DNA from: Gallionellaceae bacterium | Lineage (GTDB): Bacteria > Pseudomonadota > Gammaproteobacteria > Burkholderiales > Gallionellaceae | Length of the DNA: 9,622 nucleotides | Direction: 5' to 3' | NCBI GenBank assembly: GCA_031277195.1 | Contig: JAITMU010000163.1 | Span: forward strand, 1 to 9,622 | Shown here: positions 5,201 to 9,622 of the stretch, one piece after another | How the letters are laid out: every line of letters starts with the position of its first letter | Position numbering within the stretch: the first letter of the stretch is position 1 | Program-made: the position numbers and the translations under genes | Notes under the pieces: model-generated | The model's input: the letters and a program-made list of their open reading frames with translations, nothing else | The model's database searches: none | What the model was told of the DNA's origin: nothing

Positions 5201-6451
5201 TTATTCCACAAAAACTTTTTCGCCGGAAAAAAGTTGCTGCGCGATTTCGCGTTCGCGAACGAGTTGAACATCCTTTCCATGCACCATCACTTCGGCTGCG
5301 CGCGGTCGTGTGTTGTAGTTGGAACTCATGCTCATGCCATACGCGCCAGCCGACATCACCGCCAGAAAATCACCCTGCGAAATGGCCAGATCACGCGCAT
5401 GACCAAGGAAGTCTCCGGTCTCGCAAACCGGCCCCACAACGTCGTATTTACAAGGATTCGACGCGCGACGACGCACCGGCTCGATTCGATGCCAGGCGTC
5501 GTATAACGCGGGGCGCATCAAGTCGTTCATCGCCGCATCGATGATGGCGAAATTTTTTTCTTCGCCGCGCTTGAGGTATTCCACGCGCGTCAGCAACACG
5601 CCCGCGTTACCCACCAGCGCGCGCCCGGGTTCGACCAGAATTTTTTCGTTGCGTCCGCGCAACACGCCAAGCAGCGCGCCCGCGTAATCCGGCACCGACG
5701 GCGGCGTTTCGTCGTCGTAACAAATGCCGAGACCGCCGCCGAGATCGAGATGATCGAGCGCGATGCCGTCCGCCGCCAGACGCTCCACCAGCGCCAGCAC
5801 TTTCTCCGCCGCCGCGACAAACGGTTCCGCTTCGACAAGCTGAGAACCGATGTGACAGTCCATGCCGGTCACGCGCACATGCGGCAATCCTGCGGCATGA
5901 CGATAGAGCGTCAACGCATCGGCATACGCCACGCCAAACTTGTTCTGCTTGAGGCCGGTGGAAATATAAGGGTGCGTCTTCGCGTCCACATCGGGATTCA
6001 CGCGCAGACTGATCGGCGCGATTCGCTTTGCCTCGCCCGCGACCTCATTCAGTCTCAGCAGCTCCGCTTCCGATTCCACGTTGAAGCAAAGAATGCCCGC
6101 CTCCAGCGCCATGCGCATTTCCGCCGCGGTTTTGCCCACGCCGGAAAACACCACTTTGCCCGCCTCTCCGCCTGCGGCCAGCACGCGCTGCAGCTCGCCG
6201 CCGGAAACGATGTCGAACCCTGCGCCCATGCGCGCAAACACATTCAGCACGGCAAGACTGGAATTGGCCTTGACCGCGTAGCAGATCAGATGATCGTGCG
6301 CGGCGAACGCGGATTCAAACTGTCGATAGCCGTCGGTCAGCGCGGCGCGGGAATAGACATAACAGGGCGTGCCGAAGCGATGCGCGATGTCGGCGAGCGG
6401 CGTTTGCTCGACGTAAAGCTGATCGTCGCGGTAGTTGAAATAATCGGTCAT
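5201..6451 (-). CDS. lysA: diaminopimelate decarboxylase LysA
   Basis: LysA is a PLP enzyme that decarboxylates meso-diaminopimelate to L-lysine, the last step of lysine synthesis. The 416-residue protein has the fold-type III alanine-racemase-like barrel motif YAVKANSS with the PLP lysine Lys61. It also has HIGSQ (200-204), the phosphate-binding GGGLG (238-242), EPGR (274-277), the active-site CETGD (343-347) contributed across the dimer, and SAGAYGMSMSSNYN (367-380). The start at 6451 gives the conserved MTDYFNYRDDQLYVE opening, and its ATGA overlaps the lptM stop, so translation is probably coupled since no good ribosome site precedes it. An upstream in-frame extension lies inside lptM and is not used. 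The frequently neighbouring dapF is absent here; an H1-like gene follows instead. Confidence 0.97.
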   Translation of the reverse strand: MTDYFNYRDDQLYVEQTPLADIAHRFGTPCYVYSRAALTDGYRQFESAFAAHDHLICYAVKANSSLAVLNVFARMGAGFDIVSGGELQRVLAAGGEAGKVVFSGVGKTAAEMRMALEAGILCFNVESEAELLRLNEVAGEAKRIAPISLRVNPDVDAKTHPYISTGLKQNKFGVAYADALTLYRHAAGLPHVRVTGMDCHIGSQLVEAEPFVAAAEKVLALVERLAADGIALDHLDLGGGLGICYDDETPPSVPDYAGALLGVLRGRNEKILVEPGRALVGNAGVLLTRVEYLKRGEEKNFAIIDAAMNDLMRPALYDAWHRIEPVRRRASNPCKYDVVGPVCETGDFLGHARDLAISQGDFLAVMSAGAYGMSMSSNYNTRPRAAEVMVHGKDVQLVREREIAQQLFSGEKVFVE

Positions 6452-6582
6452 GGCCGGACACTCTGAAGTGACGATGAAGATTGCGACATCTGCGCAGATT
6501 TCGCCGGCAGACTCAACGGCCCCTTGTGCCCGCAACCTTGCAGCAGCAACACGAACGGCAACATAATGCAAACCAGACGCAT
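6448..6582 (-). CDS. lptM: LPS translocon maturation lipoprotein LptM (YifL family)
   Basis: This is a 44-residue lipoprotein. A short signal peptide (MRLVCIMLPFVLLLQGC) ends in an LLQGC lipobox, so Cys17 would be lipidated. The mature start CGHKGPLSLP matches the conserved CGxKGPLxxP signature of LptM/YifL. In E. coli this protein helps the LptD-LptE LPS translocon form its correct disulfides at the outer membrane; that function is known from the family, not shown here. The rest is a low-complexity Ser/Gln tail. The ATG at 6582 is preceded by GAGAG at about 9 bases. Its stop overlaps the lysA start (ATGA). It diverges from cyaY, a classical arrangement. The gene is easily missed because of its length. 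Confidence 0.9.
   Translation of the reverse strand: MRLVCIMLPFVLLLQGCGHKGPLSLPAKSAQMSQSSSSLQSVRP
6538..6567 (+). promoter_or_regulatory. possible cyaY promoter
   Basis: TTGCAG (6538-6543), an 18-base spacer and CATAAT (6562-6567) form a moderate sigma-70-like promoter inside the 5' half of lptM on the opposite strand. The start would be near 6575, about 44 bases before the cyaY ATG. The -10 matches 5 of 6 positions and the -35 is weak. Confidence 0.35.
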
Positions 6583-6613
6583 GACGTAACTCTCACAAAA
6601 AAGAACGGACGGG

Positions 6614-6619
6614 ATTATA
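6614..6619 (-). promoter_or_regulatory. probable -10 box of the lptM-lysA promoter
   Basis: A perfect TATAAT lies on the minus strand 31 bases before the lptM ATG, giving a leader of about 25 bases. It overlaps the first base of the cyaY start codon. No good -35 exists at 17 bases: TTGAAC is present but only 13 bases away. The assignment rests mainly on the -10 box and its position. Confidence 0.5.
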
Positions 6620-6930
6620 TGACGGAAAGCGAGTTCAACGAATTGGCTGACGCGGTTTTCAAGCGCATTGAGCGCGCCGTGGATGACGCCGATTCGGACA
6701 TCGAATGCAATCTGAACGGCGGCGTGCTGGAACTGGAATTTGAAGACGGCGCGAAGATCATCATCAACCGCCATGCGCCCACTCAGGAAATCTGGCTCGC
6801 CGCCCGCTCAGGCGGATTTCATTACGCGCTGCGGGAGGGGCGCTGGGTGAGCCAGCGCGACGACAGCGAATTGTTTGGCAAGCTGGAAGAACTGGTGCGG
6901 ATCGCGAGCGGCGAGGACATCGCTTTTTGA
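6619..6930 (+). CDS. cyaY: iron donor/regulator protein CyaY (frataxin)
   Basis: CyaY is the bacterial frataxin, an acidic iron-binding protein that interacts with the IscS-IscU machinery and tunes iron-sulfur cluster assembly. The 103-residue protein has the usual length. It has an acidic first helix and strand (Asp22, 23, 25, 27 and Glu29, with more acids to residue 43) that would form the iron-binding ridge. The central motif is QEIWLAARSGGFHY (56-69), followed by WVSQRDDSELF (77-87). The start ATG at 6619 gives the conserved MTESEFNELAD opening; earlier in-frame residues read across lptM on the other strand and are rejected. It is divergent from lptM-lysA, with 36 bp between the two start codons. 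The stop lies directly at the edge of the repeat-rich region. Confidence 0.95.
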   Translation: MTESEFNELADAVFKRIERAVDDADSDIECNLNGGVLELEFEDGAKIIINRHAPTQEIWLAARSGGFHYALREGRWVSQRDDSELFGKLEELVRIASGEDIAF

Positions 6931-7040
6931 TTCCGCCAAATTCGTAGGGCAGGGCTTGCCCCGCGCAGTACGCATTTCAATATCCCACCGCGCGGGGCAA
7001 GCCCCACTGCTGTCCCACAATTCTTTTGTATTTGGCGGAA
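6931..7040. repeat. nested palindrome directly after cyaY
   Basis: An 11-bp perfect inverted repeat (TTCCGCCAAAT at 6931-6941, ATTTGGCGGAA at 7030-7040) begins on the base after the cyaY stop. It encloses a second, 15-bp perfect inverted repeat (GGGCTTGCCCCGCGC at 6952-6966 and its complement at 6990-7004) with a 23-base loop. The inner stem would form a stable hairpin in RNA from either strand and may act as the 3' end for cyaY. There is no typical U-tract. Confidence 0.75.
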
Positions 7041-7260
7041 GGGGCAACGCAGAAAGCAAAATAGATCGCAACTCTTTGAGTTCCGTCATTCCAGCGAAAG
7101 CTGGAATCCAGCAAAAATATTCAATCCGCGTAGCGGACAAAACCGATGCTGTCTGGCTGCGCCAGTTATATTTAATAAGCTGGATTCCAGCTTTCGCTGG
7201 AATGACGAGGTAGGGAGTGCGAAAACTGTGGGACAGCAGTGGGACAAGCCACACCCTACG
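6943..7260. mobile_element. MITE-like composite element with imperfect 20-bp terminal inverted repeats
   Basis: The ends CGTAGGGCAGGGCTTGCCCC (6943-6962) and the complement of 7241-7260 (CGTAGGGTGTGGCTTGTCCC) agree at 16 of 20 positions. Just inside the ends, a 17-bp perfect inverted repeat (7003-7019 and 7227-7243) continues the similarity. The left copy therefore looks like the right copy with about 43 bases inserted. The enclosed DNA has no credible gene. The right end runs into the 3' end of the YgjP-like gene and supplies its TAG stop (7258-7256). I could not identify a target-site duplication, so mobility is inferred. Confidence 0.5.
7084..7207. repeat. REPIN-like pair of 29-bp palindromic repeats
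   Basis: Two perfect copies of a 29-base sequence lie in inverted orientation at 7084-7112 and 7179-7207. Each contains its own 8-bp stem with a GAAA/TTTC loop (ATTCCAGC-GAAA-GCTGGAAT). The 66 bases between hold AAATAT/ATATTT (7115-7120, 7168-7173) and two small hairpins, TCCGC-GTA-GCGGA (7125-7137) and CTGGC-TGC-GCCAG (7153-7165). This is the architecture of REP doublets (REPIN/BIME) moved by REP-associated tyrosine transposases. The GTCATTCC...GGAATCCAG pattern is a common betaproteobacterial repeat type. Confidence 0.75.
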
Positions 7261-7993
7261 TCCGGCACCGCCGCAATTCCGCCCGCCGACGCGCGTAGTC
7301 GGGGCACGCCGCGCCCACCACGCGCCAGAACGCGGCGGAATGATTCATCTCGACGAGATGCGCCAGCTCGTGCACCACAACGTAGTCAATCAATCGCGGC
7401 GACATTTTGATCAGTTGCCAGTTGAGCAGCACCCTGCCCCGCGCGGTGCAGCATCCCCACTGGGTACGCGCCGCTGACAATTTGACGCCGCTCGGCGCAA
7501 CGCCCATCACCGCAGAAAAATGCGCGATGCGCTCGCGGAACAGCGCATCGGCTTGCTGCCGATACCATTGCTCCACAGCCGCTGCTATCGCCGCCTGATC
7601 GCGGGCATCGCTCACATGCACATACAACTGCCGCCCTTGCAGCAACGGCGCCGCGTCAAACAAACTGCTGACCACGCGCAAGGTCAGCGGTTCACCGATG
7701 AATTTGATGAACTGGCCATCCACCCATTGCGTGGGCGCAGGTTTATCCGTCTGCCAGTTTTCCAGCTTATCGACAATCCAGCGCGCCCTCTCCTGCAACA
7801 CCTCGCGCAACCATTTTTCCGACGCGCGCAACGGCACTGCGACCGTCAGACCGTCATCGTCTATGCGCAGGCCGATGCTGCGACGGCGATGGGTGCGCTT
7901 GAGCGTATACGTCAGCAGCTTGCCGGACAACATCACCGTGCGCCGCTCGGTGGCGGGCGGCTCCAGCGGGAAATCGAACACGCCGAGCTTCAT
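7256..7993 (-). CDS. YgjP/DUF45 family zinc metallopeptidase-like protein
   Basis: This 245-residue soluble protein of the YgjP-like (DUF45, M48-related) metallohydrolase family has an unknown substrate. It shows a family N-terminal part with KRTHRRRSIGLRID (32-45). The conserved QWGCCTARGRVLLNWQLI stretch (178-195) follows, a variant of the usual RWGSCS...LNW pattern. The zinc site is VVVHELAHLVEMNHSAAFW (205-223), in which His208, Glu209, His212 and His218 are the expected ligands and catalytic base. The ATG at 7993 overlaps the plsC stop (ATGA), so it is translated with plsC as the last gene of the gmhB operon. Its TAG stop and last codon lie within the terminal repeat of the adjacent element. 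Met21 is a possible alternative start but would lose coupling. Confidence 0.88.
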   Translation of the reverse strand: MKLGVFDFPLEPPATERRTVMLSGKLLTYTLKRTHRRRSIGLRIDDDGLTVAVPLRASEKWLREVLQERARWIVDKLENWQTDKPAPTQWVDGQFIKFIGEPLTLRVVSSLFDAAPLLQGRQLYVHVSDARDQAAIAAAVEQWYRQQADALFRERIAHFSAVMGVAPSGVKLSAARTQWGCCTARGRVLLNWQLIKMSPRLIDYVVVHELAHLVEMNHSAAFWRVVGAACPDYARRRAELRRCRT

Positions 7994-8694
7994 TCCATCC
8001 GCTCCATTTCCGTTTCGATCCAGCCTTCAACCCGACGCATGATTTCGTCGGCCTTGATGCCTTCCGGCGAAATCGGCGCGCCGATGCTCATGGTAATCAC
8101 GCCCGGACGCTTGATGAACGATTGCCGCCCCCACAACTTGCCCGCATTGTGCGCCACCGGCACCACCGCCGCGCCGCTGTGCGTGCTCAGCAACGCGCCG
8201 CCCGCCTTGTAGTCGCCGCGCTGCCCATACGGCACGCGCGTTCCTTCGGGAAAAATCACCACGCAGAATCCGCGCGCCAGCCTGTCCTTGCCCTGCGCCA
8301 GCAGTTGCTTGATCGCCTGTTTGGCATTGCCGCGATCAATCGCGATCGGACTGGTCATCGCCAGCCCCCAGCCGAAAAATGGAATCCACAGCAGTTCGCG
8401 CTTGAGCACCCACACCTGCGGCGGAAACACTTTTTGCAGCGCGATGGTTTCCCAGGCGGATTGGTGTTTGCACATGATGACGCACGGCTCGGCGGGGATG
8501 TTTTCCGCGCCGCGCACCGCCAGACGAATGCCGCAGATCACGCGCAACAGCCACATCACGGACAGCGCCCAGCCGGAGATGATGCGATAGCGCATCAGCG
8601 GCGAAAGCGGGAAGACAAGCAGACTGGCCAGCCCGAATACGACGGCGAGGAGGGATTGCAACAGCAGGAAGATCAGGGAACGCAGGAAGGTCAT
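7990..8694 (-). CDS. plsC: 1-acyl-sn-glycerol-3-phosphate acyltransferase PlsC
   Basis: PlsC acylates lysophosphatidic acid at the sn-2 position to form phosphatidic acid, the precursor of membrane phospholipids, at the inner membrane. The 234-residue protein starts with a hydrophobic membrane segment (about residues 5-31), with a second hydrophobic stretch near 41-56. The acyltransferase motif I reads KHQSAWE, His77-x4-Glu82, where many family members have HxxxxD; the Glu form is common in betaproteobacterial members as I recall. The KRELLWIPFFGWG region (98-110), FPEGTR (148-153) and VPVAHNAG (178-185) complete the substrate-binding and catalytic motifs. It starts one base after the gmhB stop and overlaps the next gene by four bases. 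I cannot tell from sequence whether it is the main PlsC or a paralogue. Confidence 0.92.
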   Translation of the reverse strand: MTFLRSLIFLLLQSLLAVVFGLASLLVFPLSPLMRYRIISGWALSVMWLLRVICGIRLAVRGAENIPAEPCVIMCKHQSAWETIALQKVFPPQVWVLKRELLWIPFFGWGLAMTSPIAIDRGNAKQAIKQLLAQGKDRLARGFCVVIFPEGTRVPYGQRGDYKAGGALLSTHSGAAVVPVAHNAGKLWGRQSFIKRPGVITMSIGAPISPEGIKADEIMRRVEGWIETEMERME

Positions 8695-8695
8695 C

Positions 8696-9226
8696 TCAAA
8701 CCAGCGCCGCCACTGCCGCCGCCAGATCGGGATAGGTTCTCGTGCCTTCCGGCAACCCGCCCGCCACCTGCGTCCTGGCGCCTTTGCCGGTCAGCACCAG
8801 CATCGGTTGCGCGCCCATCTTCGCGGCAGAGGTCAGATCGCGCAGCGAATCGCCGACTGCCGGCACGCCGTGCAAATCGACGTTGTAGCGCGCCGCAATC
8901 GCTTCCAGCATGCCGGTTTTGGGTTTGCGGCAATGGCAATGGGCATCCGCCGCGTGCGGACAAAAAAAGATGGCGTCGATGCGACCGCCAGCGTAGGCCA
9001 CCGCCTTGGTCATCTTGTCGTGAATGGCGTTAAGCGTGTGCATGTCGAACAGCCCGCGCCCCACGCCGGACTGGTTGGTCGCCACCACCACGCGGTAATC
9101 GGCCTGGTACAGCCGCATGATCGCTTCCAGACTGCCTGGAATCGGCTGCCATTCATCCGGGGATTTGATGAACATGTCCGAATCGCGGTTGATGACGCCA
9201 TCGCGGTCTAGGATGATGAGTTTCAT
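8696..9226 (-). CDS. gmhB: D-glycero-beta-D-manno-heptose-1,7-bisphosphate 7-phosphatase GmhB
   Basis: GmhB removes the 7-phosphate from heptose bisphosphate in the ADP-heptose pathway for the LPS inner core. The 176-residue HAD-superfamily enzyme has motif I DRDGVIN with nucleophile Asp7 and Asp9, motif II TNQSG (50-54), Lys103 in the RKPKTG segment as probable motif III, and motif IV VGDSLRD with Asp126. A zinc-binding loop C-x-H-x5-C-x-C (Cys89, His91, Cys97, Cys99) is typical of GmhB. The ATG at 9226 gives the canonical MKLIILDRDG start, although no good ribosome binding site precedes it. It leads the operon with plsC and the YgjP-like gene and is divergent from tamA across 143 bp. Histidinol-phosphatase relatives share the fold, but context and the zinc loop favour GmhB. 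Confidence 0.93.
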   Translation of the reverse strand: MKLIILDRDGVINRDSDMFIKSPDEWQPIPGSLEAIMRLYQADYRVVVATNQSGVGRGLFDMHTLNAIHDKMTKAVAYAGGRIDAIFFCPHAADAHCHCRKPKTGMLEAIAARYNVDLHGVPAVGDSLRDLTSAAKMGAQPMLVLTGKGARTQVAGGLPEGTRTYPDLAAAVAALV

Positions 9227-9369
9227 GGTTCATATGGTAATGCAAGTTTCGCGGGTTGTGGTGAGGTGCATCATTGTCATTGTTAACGCGCCCTTGCCTC
9301 GCATTAAGGCTTGCTCCGCTGTGGCTCGCCGCAACCTAAAGACCCCACCAACGTGATATAAAGTCACTT
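9227..9369. promoter_or_regulatory. divergent gmhB/tamA intergenic region
   Basis: These 143 bp must hold promoters for gmhB (minus) and tamA (plus). The clearest element is TGATATAAAG at 9354-9363, an extended -10 (TG-n-TATAAA at 9357-9362) on the plus strand just before tamA. A CATATG lies next to the gmhB start. No convincing -35 boxes, repeats or small genes were seen. Confidence 0.4.
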
Positions 9370-9622
9370 ATGGTCAGCATCTTCCGCAACGGTAAATTCG
9401 CCTCCGGCGTCATCGCATGCCTGTGCTGCGCGTCCGCTTTTGCCGACACGCTCACGCTGCGCATCGATGGCGTCGATGACACGCTGAAACCCGCCGTGGT
9501 CGCGGCGGCGGAAATCAGCCAGTACGAAAACCAGGACATCAGCCGCGCGCAGGTGCGCCGCTTGTACCGCAAAGCGCCGGATCAGATCACCAAGGCGCTT
9601 GAAGCCTTCGGCTATTTCAACG
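9370..9622 (+). CDS. tamA: TamA-like outer-membrane assembly factor, 5' end only
   Basis: TamA is an Omp85-family beta-barrel protein that, with inner-membrane TamB, helps insert autotransporters and supports envelope lipid transport. Only 84 codons are visible before the window ends. They start with a Sec signal peptide (MVSIFRNGKFASGVIACLCCASAFA, shown here for its features: basic n-region, hydrophobic core, AFA cleavage site at 23-25). The beginning of the first POTRA domain follows: LTLRIDGVDDTLKPAVV, then ISRAQVRRLYRKAPDQI and the KALEAFGYF ending that marks TamA/BamA-type POTRA helices. The only possible start is the ATG at 9370, because an in-frame stop (9337-9339) lies upstream with no other start codon between. 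There is no clear ribosome site. The symbol is an inference from this N-terminal segment alone. Confidence 0.75.
   Translation, partial: MVSIFRNGKFASGVIACLCCASAFADTLTLRIDGVDDTLKPAVVAAAEISQYENQDISRAQVRRLYRKAPDQITKALEAFGYFN

Noticed and set aside
5750..6466. Plus-strand open frame of 238 codons across lysA
   Set aside because: Antisense to well-conserved lysA, His/Arg-rich, without recognisable motifs.
5201..6571. Longer LysA start at 6571
   Set aside because: The extra 40 residues overlap lptM completely and precede the conserved MTDYFNYRDD start; the ATGA junction supports 6451.
7084..7207. CRISPR array
   Set aside because: There are only two repeat copies and they are inverted, not direct; the unit is a palindrome with a structured spacer and no cas genes are nearby.
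8122..9033. Plus-strand open frame of 303 codons across plsC and gmhB
   Set aside because: It crosses two good minus-strand genes with intact catalytic motifs; its Arg/Pro/Gln-rich composition is that of a shadow frame.

Overview
The window is about 9.6 kb of GC-rich chromosomal DNA from a Gram-negative proteobacterium, most likely a betaproteobacterium and perhaps of the Nitrosomonadales. This placement is inferred from protein character and gene order: rsmD-coaD-YfhL-type ferredoxin, nth beside a DUF1841 gene, lptM-lysA divergent from cyaY, gmhB-plsC, and tamA. No database comparison was possible. The window is almost entirely conserved housekeeping genes. I found no phage, plasmid, CRISPR, toxin or defence genes and no rRNA or tRNA. 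The unusual content is intergenic repeats, one repetitive DNA-binding protein and some variant domain features.

Layout. (1) Positions 1-1202, plus strand: the 3' part of rsmD (16S rRNA methyltransferase) overlaps coaD (coenzyme A synthesis), followed by a small 2[4Fe-4S] ferredoxin. (2) 1203-1319: a short convergent intergenic region with two hairpins. (3) 1320-4281, minus strand: a tight operon read corA - nth - DUF1841 - PduO-type cobalamin adenosyltransferase, with a good sigma-70-like promoter ahead of corA. Its start and stop codons overlap as TGATG and ATGA. (4) 4554-5051, minus: a histone H1-like Lys/Ala/Pro repeat protein, with a strong hairpin just after its stop and its own leader region. 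(5) 5201-6582, minus: lptM (LPS translocon lipoprotein) coupled by ATGA to lysA (diaminopimelate decarboxylase). (6) 6619-6930, plus: cyaY (frataxin), divergent from lptM with only 36 bp between start codons. (7) 6931-7260: about 330 bp of nested inverted repeats, including a REPIN-like pair of 29-bp palindromic repeats and imperfect 20-bp outer ends, one of which supplies the stop codon of the next gene. (8) 7256-9226, minus: gmhB (heptose bisphosphate phosphatase) - plsC (lysophosphatidate acyltransferase) - a YgjP/DUF45 zinc metallopeptidase-like gene, tightly packed. (9) 9370-9622, plus: the 5' end of tamA, cut by the window edge.

Several genes share an envelope theme: gmhB (LPS heptose), plsC (phospholipid), lptM (LPS export), lysA (meso-DAP to lysine) and tamA (outer-membrane assembly). 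Others concern iron-sulfur and metal metabolism: the ferredoxin, cyaY, nth with its [4Fe-4S] cluster, and corA. I see no dedicated novel system. The best leads are the nested repeat element at 6931-7260, the CorA variant with a GMS motif and an apparent MgtE-N-like front domain, the His/Glu pattern in DUF1841, and the recent 90-bp repeat expansion in the H1-like gene.
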